Shown here: positions 50,941 to 60,392 of the stretch, in pieces
Numbering within the stretch: position 1 is the first letter of the stretch
How the letters are laid out: every line of letters starts with the position of its first letter
From: an uncultured Lachnospiraceae bacterium
GTDB taxonomy: Bacteria > Bacillota > Clostridia > Lachnospirales > Lachnospiraceae
NCBI GenBank assembly: GCA_900317555.1
Contig: ONHF01000002.1
Location: 1-64,000, forward strand
DNA: 64,000 bases
Direction: 5' to 3'
The notes under the pieces: generated by a model
What the model was told of the DNA's origin: nothing
Database searches by the model: none
The model's input: the letters and a program-made list of their open reading frames with translations, nothing else
Position numbers and translations under genes: made by a program

Positions 50941-52120
50941 GCGGCTCTTCTCCCGAATCTCCTGCTCCCAGCATTTCACCGTGCCCCGGCTTTCTCTTGG
51001 TCAGAAGCCGGATGCCGTTGAGTTCAATGTCATCCTGTATCGGAATCAGCAGATACTCCCTGCCGTCAATGACTCTTGTCGAAATCATAGAGGACGCTTC
51101 TGTCTTCACGGAGATCTTCACACTCGGCGATTTGATCTCCATGACAGAGCGGCCGGCGATATTCTGGGCAGTTATTGTATTACCTTCTCCTACCGTATCG
51201 TCAAACACTTCCTGAAACCGCTCTTCGAGTGCGTCTCTCGGGACGCCGCTCTCATCCAGCAGGTGGTACAGTTCATGCCTGCCGAGTTCGGTCGGCTCCG
51301 GCTCGTCTTCTTTCTGTTTTACCAGCTCATTAACCGTATCCGTAACCGCTCTTACCGTTTCAAAATCGCAGTCGCGTCCAAGCGTCTGCTCAATGATTTC
51401 GGTAAAAAGCGTATTCTGATCCTTCCCGGACACCGGCATGTCGCCGCCCAGCATCTCATCCATGAATTCCGGATGCCGGTTATCCTCATGCCGCGCAAAA
51501 TACAGTGCCGCGTGAATATCCGGCGTATTGTCGGTAATCGCAGGAAACAGGAATCCGATTTCGGGTGCCTGTACGCCGAGCGCGTCATGTTTTGCGATAA
51601 AATTCATGCTTGCCGCGTCAAAATACAAGCCCTCCTTGATTTCCTTCACAGGGCAGATGCTGCACAGAAGGAACTGGTAAACCAGCTCGGATGCGTCATC
51701 CATCTCGCTTCCGTCCCTTGCGACGCCGGGCAGGTCATATACGCCGTGCGCAAGTGTGATCAGATACTTCCCGTCGAACTCCAGATGGTCGATGATCCGT
51801 CTGAAAAAGGTGTCCAGCTGCTCTTCGCTTGTAAAGTCCGAGCGGAGCAGTCGGTAGAGCTGTACCTGCTTGCCGCCGTCCGTTTCCTCGGCGAGAGGAA
51901 ACTCCATGCTGTACAATGTTTTGCCGGGCTTACCGCTTAAGGTTTTACGGAAGATCTCGCAGTACTTGTCCGCGTCCTCCTCCGGCATTGCGAGGAACGG
52001 CTCTGTCAGCTGCGCCACGATATTTCCGTGCTCGTCGACAAAGCACCCCCGCACCTTATCCACCGCACAGTTGTTCTTCGTCAGCGCCTTTTTGATTCTG
52101 CTGATTGCTTTCTTGTCCAT
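50930..52120 (-). CDS. DUF4317-family protein
   Basis: The 396-residue protein begins MDKKAISRIKKALTKNNCAVDKVRGCFVD and contains the DUF4317 signature FLLCSICPVKEIKEGLYFDA and EIGFLFPAITDNTPDIHAALYFA. It lacks signal or membrane segments. No function is known for the family. GGAG precedes the ATG. It lies 11 bases downstream of the C69 dipeptidase gene in the same direction, so the two are likely cotranscribed. Confidence 0.88.
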   Translation of the reverse strand: MDKKAISRIKKALTKNNCAVDKVRGCFVDEHGNIVAQLTEPFLAMPEEDADKYCEIFRKTLSGKPGKTLYSMEFPLAEETDGGKQVQLYRLLRSDFTSEEQLDTFFRRIIDHLEFDGKYLITLAHGVYDLPGVARDGSEMDDASELVYQFLLCSICPVKEIKEGLYFDAASMNFIAKHDALGVQAPEIGFLFPAITDNTPDIHAALYFARHEDNRHPEFMDEMLGGDMPVSGKDQNTLFTEIIEQTLGRDCDFETVRAVTDTVNELVKQKEDEPEPTELGRHELYHLLDESGVPRDALEERFQEVFDDTVGEGNTITAQNIAGRSVMEIKSPSVKISVKTEASSMISTRVIDGREYLLIPIQDDIELNGIRLLTKRKPGHGEMLGAGDSGEEPLTL

Positions 52121-52131
52121 GCATTCTCCAT

Positions 52132-53580
52132 TTACGCGTCCGAACGGTTAAAGCGGTTTCTCATCTCATTGGAAGACTCATACAGCACCTTGTCCAGCAC
52201 GCTGTCGGTCTCCTTTCTTGCCATATCCGCAATCGCCTGATTGGCGCCCTGCAGGAAATCGTGTATGTCGTCCCTGCCTTCGCCCTTTTCATAGGCTGCG
52301 TCATAGCGGTTTACCAGTTCATGTCCCTGCCGCTGCACCGCCAGCTGATAGCGTTCGATATGCGAAGCGCACATATTCCAGCTGTGATCCGCAAGTGCGC
52401 CGATCAGGCGGTTTGCCCAGTAGAAGTTGTTCGTATCCACCTTCTTCCCGGTTCCGGAAAGGTAGGCAGGTGTTTTATCCACGTTGGTGTAAAACGGCAC
52501 AAACGCGTTAAATACGTTCGAACCCATGGCCATCCACTGGATCGAGCGGATTTCTTCGGGCTTATACGGGCGGATCTGCGTAAGCGCAACGAAATTGTTG
52601 CGGTTGATGCCGATCGGACGGTACTTGCCGCACTGCGACAGATCGCCGTACTTTGCGTAAGGGTCGTAGGGCGTCCCCTGAAAATGCCCGGAAAGCACGT
52701 ATTTGACGTCCTCCGGTGTCAGCTTCTTTTCCGGCACAAGGCACCACGGAAGGTCGTCGGATTCCGGCGTATAGTCCGCGTCCGGGCCATCCCAGACATA
52801 GGTGTGCGGGTTCAGTGCGCGGAGCATGAACCAGGCTCTCGGCGTGTTATAAACATGGTCAGAGTCGGCATGGCTTCCGAAGGCCGCGCGCGGATCGAAC
52901 GTGCCGTCCATGGAAAGGTCCAGATGGTTCTTCAGGACAAAATTCTGCAGGCCTTCCGAGCACATGAAGTTTTCCTGTTTCCCATAGGCGTCTTCGAAAT
53001 CCAGGCGATCGATCCCCAGCTGATTCGGCATGACGACATACGCATCGTCCGGCACGCGTCTTGCCATCCAGCCGTGGCCGCCGACCGTCTCAAACCACCA
53101 GACTTCGTTCACATCCTGGAAACCGACGCCGTTCATCTCATACGTGCCGTATTTCTCATGCAGCATACCGAGGCGCCGCACGCCCTCTCTGGCGCTTTTG
53201 ATATACGGCAGTGTAATCGTCAGAAGATCTTCCTCACCGATGCCGCCCTTAACAAGAGGATCCGCGCCGAGAACCCGCTCATTGGACGTGATTGTCTCGG
53301 TTGCGGTCATTGCGACATTTGCGTCGTTAATGCCGGCTTCACCCCAGATTCCCTCGTTTTTCAGGGCATTGGGAACCGCCGTATACCGCATCGGATTGTC
53401 CGGAAGATCGATCTCCACTTTGGAGATGACAGATTTATAGTGCCGCGGCTGATCCTGCGGCTGCACAACGATAAATTTCTTGGCGGTAAACTCTCCGCCG
53501 CCCGAATCTTCGTTTCTCGCCATGAAGGTCGAGCCGTCGTAAGTTGCGTTTTTTCCAGCTAGTATTGTTGTACAAGGCAT
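52132..53580 (-). CDS. C69-family dipeptidase
   Basis: The 482-residue Ntn-hydrolase is of the PepD/C69 type. Here the start at 53580 gives MPCTTILAGK, so the nucleophile Cys is residue 3 after the Met and Pro; autoprocessing or Met/Pro removal would expose it. DGSTFMARNEDSGG and VWWFETVGGHGWMARRVPDD are family motifs. It probably hydrolyses dipeptides in the cytoplasm. AAGGAGG lies 8 bases before the ATG; 13 upstream in-frame codons are not counted. Confidence 0.92.
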   Translation of the reverse strand: MPCTTILAGKNATYDGSTFMARNEDSGGGEFTAKKFIVVQPQDQPRHYKSVISKVEIDLPDNPMRYTAVPNALKNEGIWGEAGINDANVAMTATETITSNERVLGADPLVKGGIGEEDLLTITLPYIKSAREGVRRLGMLHEKYGTYEMNGVGFQDVNEVWWFETVGGHGWMARRVPDDAYVVMPNQLGIDRLDFEDAYGKQENFMCSEGLQNFVLKNHLDLSMDGTFDPRAAFGSHADSDHVYNTPRAWFMLRALNPHTYVWDGPDADYTPESDDLPWCLVPEKKLTPEDVKYVLSGHFQGTPYDPYAKYGDLSQCGKYRPIGINRNNFVALTQIRPYKPEEIRSIQWMAMGSNVFNAFVPFYTNVDKTPAYLSGTGKKVDTNNFYWANRLIGALADHSWNMCASHIERYQLAVQRQGHELVNRYDAAYEKGEGRDDIHDFLQGANQAIADMARKETDSVLDKVLYESSNEMRNRFNRSDA

Positions 53581-53633
53581 GATGCTTTCCTCCTTAGATA
53601 TATTTTTATTGTACCACACCTTTTCCGGCAGAA

Positions 53634-53682
53634 CGAAAACAGAACCCGCGCCGCGCGGTATCTTTCGCGTGACACGGGTTCT
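53634..53682 (-). terminator. Terminator of the reductase gene
   Basis: AGAACCCG (53641-53648) pairs with CGGGTTCT (53675-53682); on the minus strand GTTTTCG follows. It lies 52 bases after the reductase stop. Confidence 0.75.
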
Positions 53683-53733
53683 GCTATGATCAAATGTTCA
53701 GGAAACTCTCCATTCCTGTTTTGCCGGAACAGC

Positions 53734-56700
53734 TTACTTCACATACGCAGCAGCGCTCTTTCCGGCAATCCGGCCGAATACCGTAAAGTCGGTAACGGCT
53801 GTTCCGCCAAGTCTGTTGCCGCCATGCACGCCGCCTGTAACTTCGCCTGCAGCGAAAAGTCCCGGGATCGGCTTGCCGTCCTTATTCAGGACCTGCGCAT
53901 CCGTATTAATTTTGAGGCCGCCCATCGTATGATGAACACCCGGTGTTACCTTGAGTGCGTAGTACGGAGCTGTAGCGAGAGGCTCGGTAAAGCTTGTGCG
54001 TCCGAAGTCAGGATCCTTCTTATCCTTGACATAGCCGTTCCACTTATCGATGGTTGCCGCAAGTGTCCCCTTATCCGCGCCGATCACTCCGGCAAGATCC
54101 TCAATCGAATCACCTTTGACCGCGTCTTTGGACTCGATGAATCTCTTGATGATCTTGGAAGCGTCCGCCATCTTCTGATCGACGATCAGATACGCGTAGC
54201 CGCCCTCCTGTTCGATCTCCGCCTTCGAAACGACGTCTCTTGTGCCGACTTCATCGGTAAAACGTTCGCCCTTCTGATTGACGAGGATCGCGCCGTCGCC
54301 GCGCAGGCCTTCGGTAACAAGCGTTCCGCCGCTGCCGTAAAGCACAGTCGGATGAATCTGGATCTGATCCATATCAACGGTGTCCGCGCCGACTGCTGTC
54401 GCCATGTCAATACCCTGTCCCTGTGCTCCGGGTGCATTGGTCGTCATGAACGTTTCATATTCGGGCTTGTACCTGGCAACCATCTTGGAGTTCGCGCCGA
54501 AGCCGCCGGTAGTAATGACAACCGCCTTTGCGTTGACCGTAACCTTTTCACCGGTCGATCCTTTGGCTTCCACGCCGACTGCCTTTCCGTCCTTGTCCGT
54601 CAGAATCTTGTCCGCTGTCGTCTCGGTCAGCACCGTGATACCGCGCTCGTCTACATTTTTCTTGAGAATCGGTACAACATAGCTTCCGACCGAAATAATC
54701 TGGCCGTCTTTATCCAGCGGTCTGTGAATACGCATAACCGAAGCGCCGCCTGCCTGTCCGACAGAAGGAAGTGAAGCGCCGATTGAATCCAGCCAGCGGA
54801 TTCCATCCGCGCTGTTCTCCGAAAGAGTCTTTACAAGAGCGGGATCATTGATTCCGTGACCGCCGATCATGGTATCCAGTTCCATGAGCTCAGGTGTGTC
54901 AAAATATCCTTGCGGATTCTTCTGATACGAGTCCCACTGTTTCTGTACCGTCGCCGCAAGATCTGTAATCGTCTTGTTGTCCGACCAGTTCTCCTTCGCG
55001 GTCTTGAGCTGCTTCTCAACTCCGCTCGCCGCCTCGAACTTGTTCTTCTGCTGCTCCTTGGTGCCGGCCGCGTTCATACCGCCTTCCGCGCGGTTGGAGT
55101 TGCCGCCGACCATTGCCTGACTCTCGAGAATCAAAACCTTTTTGCCGGCATCCGAAGCTTCGATCGCGGCTGTCATGCCCGCGCCGCCCGCACCTACAAT
55201 GACAACGTCTGTGTCGTAGGTGGCGTCTTCTTTCTTCTGCTCTGTTTTGCCGCCGGCTGCCGCAGCCAGATTCAGCGAATCAACATCTACGCCTGCACTT
55301 GCAAGCGCCGCTGCCGCTGCCGCCTTGATTGCGTCCGAAGTAATCGTCGCGCCGCTGATGCTGTCAACATCGGTCGACTGCTGATCGACAATTGCAGCGG
55401 GAATCTTTTCAAGCGCGGGATCGGCAATTCCCTGCGTCTCCTGCTGCTCGGTTACCTCAACCTTCTCGATCGCCTTGTCCGAAAGGGTAACCTTGACCTT
55501 TACCTCTCCGTCCTTTCCCTGCGCGGAGCCTTCATATTCGCCGGCCTTGAATGTTACCGGCGCCGCGTTTGCAGCCTTTTCCTTAAAGTCTGCTTCGATC
55601 GCGTTCGCTGCCGTACGGCCGGAAACAAAGATCTCGACAATCGCGTTGCCACCGAGTCTGTTACCGCCGTGAATGCCTCCGGTCACCTCGCCGGCCGCAT
55701 AGAGACCTGCGATCTTCTTACCGTCCGCAGTCAGAACATGACGGTCTGTGTCAATCGAAAGTCCGCCCATCGTGTGGTGCGTGGAAGGAGCCATCACACG
55801 AACGCGCAGCTTGACGCCGTCCAGCTTGTACGTGGACGCGTCGTAATTGTCCTTCGCATCCTTATCCGCTGCGCCGATGATATTGGAAGCCTGGGACTTC
55901 TTCACTTCCGGCGGCTGTTTGCCGGCCATAATCGCCTTGTCATACTGTTCGATCGTATCGTAGATGACCGCGGGATCCGCCTTCATACCGAAATTGTCAA
56001 GGATCTTTCCGAGTTCTTCCTTACTGCTCGCGAAATAAACCCTTCCGTCAACGGTTTCCTTGCCGGATACATTGTTCTTGTAATCGTCGTAAGGATACGG
56101 GCGTCCGACCATGACGTCGGCATTGGAGATTTCAAGGAATACGCCCTGTGCGCCGTTGACTTCGACACCGTTCTCAAATTCGCCGAGCGACAAAACATCA
56201 CGTTCCGCCGACTCATTGACAAATCTCTTACCTGTTGTCGGGTTGATGTAAACCGCGTACGTGCCTGCGCCGAAGGCCAGATTTCCGTTATCGATCCAGG
56301 AGATCGGCATCATCTGTGTCCAGCCTGTGCCTTCCGTGGATGCGCCTGCGTCTTCGCCCATCTTGATGCCGTCGCCCTGCAGCGAGCTGCGGTTGGTTGT
56401 CTTTGTATTGTCTGTGATGTACTTGGGATCCCAGTATTTGTTGGTATCCTTGACCATCTGAATATTAGCTGCGTAACCGCCGGTAGCGAGGATCACACCC
56501 TTTTTCGCGTGAATCTTTACTTCCGTGCCATCGTACTGCCTGCCGGCAACACCGGTTACCTTTCCGTCTTCCACGATCAGATTCTCCGCCTTGGTCCGGA
56601 GCATGATCTTGTTGTCCTTGGCCGTCGGTGCCTTCTTGAGCAGCGTATTCTCCGTAGTTGCGAAATACGTGCCCCACTGCGCCGGCACTTCTGCCTTGCC

Positions 56701-58188
56701 GTCGCCGTCAAGGTCTCCGCCGCCAAACTGGTTTTCTCTGTACCAGAGCGCGCCGATCAGCGTAGGCTGGCTCGCGTCATCGAACATAGCTCCTTGATCT
56801 TCGAGCCATTCCTTGAGTCCCTGTCCGTCATTGATGAACTGGGAAACCAGATCGTAATTACCGTAGATCCATTCCGACTTATCAGAGCTCTGGCGGAGTC
56901 CGCCGTAATAGGTCTGGAAGATGTGCAGGTTCACAGTGGAAAACAATGTGATCTCATTTTCCGGCTTCCCTGCGTCCAGCTGCGGCTGCGCCCAGTCCAG
57001 ATACTCCTTGATCTCTTTCTTTAACGCCTGCAGCGTAGGAAGATACTCTGCATGCACACCGTGCTTCGAAAGCTCTTCGATATCGCCGGCAACATAATCG
57101 TGTGTCTTATAATAGTCCGCATCGAACGGCTTCTCGGACCAGTTCTCGATAATCTTAAGCGTATCAATGCAGCCCTGCGTGGACATCACCTTGTCATAGG
57201 TCTGTCCGTTGTAATCCCAGACAGCGGTCTTCGCGTCCGGATCTTTCGGATCCCATACAAGATACGGCATGACCGACTGGAAAGCGCCGCCGGATACCAG
57301 CGTATTGCCGCCGATCTCCGCGTTCTCTTCCATGACAAGAACCTTCTCGCCGTTCTGAGCGGCCTGCACCGCAGCGCCCATGCCTGCACCGCCGGCGCCG
57401 ACAACGACGACATCATAGGTTTCTTCAATCGGCTTCTGCGCCTCGTGCTTAACGGTATTGTTCTTGAAAGCATCAAGATCTGACGCCTTCGCCTGCTCCG
57501 CCGCATCGTTCAGCGCCGCCTTGACGGCTGCCGATGTGAATGTCGCGCCGGAAACAGAATCAATGCCGGAGCCGTTTGCCTCGATCGCATCCTTGAACAT
57601 AATGTCATAGGCCGGTGTGCCGACATGGTTTGTCTCATTGGAGGCATTGACCTTAATGTCCTTGATCGCGTTATCCGAGAAAGTTACATCGAGGGCAACT
57701 TCTCCGTTGTAACCGCGCGCTTTTCCGGTGTAGGTACCCGGCGTATAAGAGATTTCCTTCTTCGCCGCAGCACCCGCGTCTGCGCTTCCTTCAAACGCGG
57801 ACGCATCAATACCGGCGCTGTCAAGCGCATTGCGGACCGCCTGCTTGATCGCGTCCGAAGTGACCGTTGCACCGGAAATACCGTCGACATTGAGGTTCTG
57901 GGAATCCAGCAGCTTCTGCGGAAGCTGATCAACCGCAGTCGTGCCGATACCTTCTGTCTCATGCTGGTCCGTAACATTGATTGCGTAGATTTTATCCTTG
58001 GTAGCAGTGACTTCTACCGTCACATCGCCGTCCATGCCCTTCGCTGTACCTGTCGCGGTAACTGCGTCATTCGGAAGGCCTTCGACAGAAGCCCTCTTCG
58101 GAAGCGACGCTGCGATTCCGGCAACGACAATCGCCGCAATGGAGCCCGCAACGCATAGCTTTTGAACGATTTCGCTGTTCTTTTTCAT
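53734..58188 (-). CDS. Giant exported flavin reductase: three FMN_bind and two FAD/fumarate-reductase-type modules
   Basis: The 1484-residue protein starts at 58188 (AGGAGG) with a hydrophobic export/anchor segment (about 10-30). FMN_bind domains carry the flavinylation-type motif D-x-x-S-G-A-T at about 102-108, 210-216 and 942-948. Flavocytochrome-c/urocanate-reductase-type FAD modules span about 258-860 (GAGGAGMGA at 264; HHTMGG at 804) and 992-1484 (GAGGAGMTA; HHTMGG at 1419; GGNRLGG). Module 2 keeps the R-F-x-x-E-x-G-T-R-D signature of fumarate-type reductases; module 1 has R-F-V-N-E-S-A-E-R-D. It probably reduces an external acceptor such as fumarate, urocanate or an enoate, after ApbE-type FMN attachment. 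No ApbE or electron donor is in the window. Confidence 0.92.
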   Translation of the reverse strand: MKKNSEIVQKLCVAGSIAAIVVAGIAASLPKRASVEGLPNDAVTATGTAKGMDGDVTVEVTATKDKIYAINVTDQHETEGIGTTAVDQLPQKLLDSQNLNVDGISGATVTSDAIKQAVRNALDSAGIDASAFEGSADAGAAAKKEISYTPGTYTGKARGYNGEVALDVTFSDNAIKDIKVNASNETNHVGTPAYDIMFKDAIEANGSGIDSVSGATFTSAAVKAALNDAAEQAKASDLDAFKNNTVKHEAQKPIEETYDVVVVGAGGAGMGAAVQAAQNGEKVLVMEENAEIGGNTLVSGGAFQSVMPYLVWDPKDPDAKTAVWDYNGQTYDKVMSTQGCIDTLKIIENWSEKPFDADYYKTHDYVAGDIEELSKHGVHAEYLPTLQALKKEIKEYLDWAQPQLDAGKPENEITLFSTVNLHIFQTYYGGLRQSSDKSEWIYGNYDLVSQFINDGQGLKEWLEDQGAMFDDASQPTLIGALWYRENQFGGGDLDGDGKAEVPAQWGTYFATTENTLLKKAPTAKDNKIMLRTKAENLIVEDGKVTGVAGRQYDGTEVKIHAKKGVILATGGYAANIQMVKDTNKYWDPKYITDNTKTTNRSSLQGDGIKMGEDAGASTEGTGWTQMMPISWIDNGNLAFGAGTYAVYINPTTGKRFVNESAERDVLSLGEFENGVEVNGAQGVFLEISNADVMVGRPYPYDDYKNNVSGKETVDGRVYFASSKEELGKILDNFGMKADPAVIYDTIEQYDKAIMAGKQPPEVKKSQASNIIGAADKDAKDNYDASTYKLDGVKLRVRVMAPSTHHTMGGLSIDTDRHVLTADGKKIAGLYAAGEVTGGIHGGNRLGGNAIVEIFVSGRTAANAIEADFKEKAANAAPVTFKAGEYEGSAQGKDGEVKVKVTLSDKAIEKVEVTEQQETQGIADPALEKIPAAIVDQQSTDVDSISGATITSDAIKAAAAAALASAGVDVDSLNLAAAAGGKTEQKKEDATYDTDVVIVGAGGAGMTAAIEASDAGKKVLILESQAMVGGNSNRAEGGMNAAGTKEQQKNKFEAASGVEKQLKTAKENWSDNKTITDLAATVQKQWDSYQKNPQGYFDTPELMELDTMIGGHGINDPALVKTLSENSADGIRWLDSIGASLPSVGQAGGASVMRIHRPLDKDGQIISVGSYVVPILKKNVDERGITVLTETTADKILTDKDGKAVGVEAKGSTGEKVTVNAKAVVITTGGFGANSKMVARYKPEYETFMTTNAPGAQGQGIDMATAVGADTVDMDQIQIHPTVLYGSGGTLVTEGLRGDGAILVNQKGERFTDEVGTRDVVSKAEIEQEGGYAYLIVDQKMADASKIIKRFIESKDAVKGDSIEDLAGVIGADKGTLAATIDKWNGYVKDKKDPDFGRTSFTEPLATAPYYALKVTPGVHHTMGGLKINTDAQVLNKDGKPIPGLFAAGEVTGGVHGGNRLGGTAVTDFTVFGRIAGKSAAAYVK

Positions 58189-58244
58189 ATTGCCTCCTAC
58201 ATAGATTAGGTACTGAAAACAAATATTTTCAGCCTGACACAAAT

Positions 58245-58273
58245 ATATTACAAGAGCCCCTATCTACGGTCAA
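58245..58273 (-). promoter_or_regulatory. Promoter of the reductase gene
   Basis: TTGACC (58268-58273), a 17-base spacer and TAATAT (58245-58250) on the minus strand. A 7-bp hairpin (CTGAAAA/TTTTCAG, 58213-58232) lies in the leader, and a direct repeat of TTGTGA lies upstream of the -35 (around 58295-58315), a possible activator site. Confidence 0.7.
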
Positions 58274-58370
58274 TGCGTAATTTGACTAAAAAATCACAAA
58301 CTATTCACAATTCCATCATATTTGCGTGCGTGATTATTCCGGACGGAGATGCGTGCGCCGGCATATGCTA

Positions 58371-58413
58371 AAAAAGGACTGCGGATAACCGGTTCCGATT
58401 ATCCGCAGTCCTT
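58371..58413 (-). terminator. Terminator of the tRNA-Gly pair
   Basis: A perfect 15-bp stem (58374-58388 with 58399-58413) is followed on the minus strand by TTTTTTAGC. It is 8 bases from the second tRNA. Confidence 0.92.
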
Positions 58414-58420
58414 ATCATCG

Positions 58421-58493
58421 AGCGACAGGCGAGACTCGAACTCGTGGTCTCCACCTTGGCAAGGTGGCGCTTTACCAACTAAGCTACTATCGC
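58421..58493 (-). tRNA. tRNA-Gly(GCC), copy distal to promoter
   Basis: On the minus strand the 73-nt gene has acceptor GCGATAG/CTGTCGC (one G-U), D-arm GCTTAGTTGGTAAAGC, anticodon stem CCACC/GGTGG with loop TTGCCAA (anticodon GCC), and T-loop TTCGAGT. The discriminator is T, as usual for bacterial tRNA-Gly; CCA is not encoded. Confidence 0.95.
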
Positions 58494-58561
58494 ATGGATA
58501 TGAGATTATATTACTGAAATACGGAAAGATTGTCAAGGAAACATCCTGCATCCTTCCATCG

Positions 58562-58634
58562 AGCGACAGGCGAGACTCGAACTCGTGGTCTCCACCTTGG
58601 CAAGGTGGCGCTTTACCAACTAAGCTACTATCGC
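58562..58634 (-). tRNA. tRNA-Gly(GCC), copy proximal to promoter
   Basis: It is identical to the copy at 58421-58493, including a few flanking bases, with a 68-base spacer between. Both are transcribed from the promoter at 58686-58714 and end at the terminator at 58371-58413. Confidence 0.95.
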
Positions 58635-58685
58635 ATTTGCAGTCGCGTTCAAATGAGCAGAAGCGCTCTCCGTGACGCAAGAGTT

Positions 58686-58714
58686 ATACTACTATAAAGT
58701 TTTGCGCTTGTCAA
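58686..58714 (-). promoter_or_regulatory. Promoter of the tRNA-Gly operon
   Basis: TTGACA (58709-58714), a 17-base spacer and TAGTAT (58686-58691), about 50 bases before the first tRNA. The metN P1 promoter has the same -10 and spacing. Confidence 0.75.
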
Positions 58715-58772
58715 ACAGTATTTTTAAAAAATCGCAACGGCCGCGTTTGTTTTGCCTCCAGAGCAGGCGCGC

Positions 58773-59474
58773 TTATCCGCGCCCGCTGAGCGCCGCTCTT
58801 CCGCTCTCCGCGACAGCCATCTTCTTAACCTGCTGCATCGCCCTATTGACCGCCGGAATCAGCAGGATGCCGACCGTCAGACCGCACTCGGTGAAAATGT
58901 AGATGCCGTTGTACGCAAGAGAATAAGCAAGCGCCGACATCCCGTACTCGCTGCTGTAGCTTCCAAAGAAGATGTATCCCGAAAGTACCGCGAAGAAATA
59001 ACGTCCGATGACGCCCAGAAGGTATCCCTTGATCAGGCCGTGTTTTGCGTTCCGTAAGAATCCGGAAAGTCCGAGCGCCGTAAACGCGAAAACATAATCC
59101 ACCAGCATCTGCGGCAGCGAAATGATATAAGGGTCAATGATCAGCTGTAAAAGTCCGTAGGCAAGTCCCGCGAACATGCCGGTTCCCGGGCCGTACCAGT
59201 AGCCGACGACCGAAACCAGCAGCATGGAGAAAAAGGTAATGCTGCCTCCCATCGGCAGGTGAAAAAGCTTGATCATGGAAGCCGCTGTTGCAAGCGCAAT
59301 AGCCATGGCTGAAAAGACAAGTTTTCTGGTTCCCAGCGTTCCCTTCTCATCCGGTTTGCGGATCAGGCAGATCAGAAGCATTGCCGCAATAATGACCGCA
59401 ATAATCAGCAGATATCCTGCCTGTGTAAGATTATAAGACCCGTCAATTCCCTGTGTAGCAAAAACAGATAACAT
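58773..59474 (-). CDS. thiT: Thiamine ECF transporter S component (ThiT)
   Basis: The 233-residue membrane protein has an extra N-terminal helix, then the ThiT pattern LFHLPMGGSITFFSMLLVSVVGYWYGPGTGMFAGLAYGLLQ, QMLVDYVFAFTALGLSGFLR and GRYFFAVLSGYIFFGSYSSEYGMSALAYSLAYNGIY. It binds thiamine for an ECF module encoded elsewhere. GAGGAG precedes the ATG. Its leader has a small hairpin (GCACC-TTCACT-GGTGC) but no TPP riboswitch, although many thiT genes have one. Confidence 0.92.
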   Translation of the reverse strand: MLSVFATQGIDGSYNLTQAGYLLIIAVIIAAMLLICLIRKPDEKGTLGTRKLVFSAMAIALATAASMIKLFHLPMGGSITFFSMLLVSVVGYWYGPGTGMFAGLAYGLLQLIIDPYIISLPQMLVDYVFAFTALGLSGFLRNAKHGLIKGYLLGVIGRYFFAVLSGYIFFGSYSSEYGMSALAYSLAYNGIYIFTECGLTVGILLIPAVNRAMQQVKKMAVAESGRAALSGRG

Positions 59475-59592
59475 CTTCCCCGCTCCTCTTTATATTACAG
59501 CACCAGTGAAGGTGCGGTGTAAACTCTGGCAAGCAGTTCCTGATTGATCGAATAAAGCCCCTTCGGGTCATGTCCGAACAATCTGAATCTTT

Positions 59593-59622
59593 ATAATAAC
59601 ACCCATGGGCAGAGCGTATCAA
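59593..59622 (-). promoter_or_regulatory. Promoter of thiT
   Basis: TTGATA (59617-59622), an 18-base spacer and TATTAT (59593-59598) on the minus strand; leader of about 110 nt. Confidence 0.6.
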
Positions 59623-59627
59623 TAAGA

Positions 59628-60317
59628 TCACACCGGCGCGTCTTCCCTCGCATACTTGCGGACCGAATAGAACGCGAGGAGGTCTACGATGACTACGTAC
59701 GCAAGGAAAATCCCCGCCAGCAGATTGCTCTCGCTCCCTGCTGCGAAGTCATAGAAGCCATGCAAAAGCACCGGGACAACATAAGCAGTTATGTTATAAA
59801 TGCTCATCTTTGTCCATTCGTGCCGGAACTCGCAGTATTTGGCCTGTCCGTAATAGTGTCCCATGAAAATACCCGTTATACAGTGCATCGGGATCGCTGT
59901 TACCGCGCGGATCGGCGCGACGCCAAGGCCGAAGTTCATAATATAAAGAACATTTTCAAACGCGGCAAAACCCAGAGAAACCGAGACGGAATAAACGACC
60001 GCGTCAAACCGGAAATTGAATTCCGGCCGGTACCATGTTCTCTTCCGAAGAACCAGATACTTCACGCCCTCTTCGGATACGCCGACGATCAGGAAATTCA
60101 TCACGCACTGAAACAGAACCGAACGCTGATCCCGGATCAGTCCTGTAGCGATAAAGCTTCCGGCCTCTTCCAGAAGGCTTGCCGCGATCGTGGAAAAGCC
60201 GCCGAGCAGGAACAGGGAAAGAAGAAGCGGGAAAGGCTCCTTCTCAACGGAATCGATCTTATAAATATATATGATCAGCAGGATGGCCGGCAGCATGCCG
60301 ACAATCAGATAGAACAT
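59628..60317 (-). CDS. prsW: PrsW-family intramembrane metalloprotease
   Basis: The 229-residue protein has seven or more hydrophobic helices and the PrsW motifs: SEEGVKYLVL (E-E-x-x-K), FDAVVYSVSVSLGFAAFENVLYI, AIPMHCITGIFMGHYYG (His) and VLLHGFYDFAA (H-x-x-x-D). In B. subtilis PrsW starts cleavage of an anti-sigma factor; no anti-sigma gene is visible here. GAGG precedes the ATG. It is followed by thiT on the same strand, but thiT has its own promoter. Confidence 0.93.
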   Translation of the reverse strand: MFYLIVGMLPAILLIIYIYKIDSVEKEPFPLLLSLFLLGGFSTIAASLLEEAGSFIATGLIRDQRSVLFQCVMNFLIVGVSEEGVKYLVLRKRTWYRPEFNFRFDAVVYSVSVSLGFAAFENVLYIMNFGLGVAPIRAVTAIPMHCITGIFMGHYYGQAKYCEFRHEWTKMSIYNITAYVVPVLLHGFYDFAAGSESNLLAGIFLAYVVIVDLLAFYSVRKYAREDAPV

Positions 60318-60392
60318 TTGTCACCTCTTTCTCGCGCTCTTATTGAGCTTCACGCAAAACGATGGCTGTTATTTATTATCGATTATAATACC

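Noticed and set aside
58349-58680. ORFs with a duplicated segment over 58.4-58.7 kb on both strands
   Set aside because: The repeated peptide is the translation of the two identical tRNA-Gly genes.
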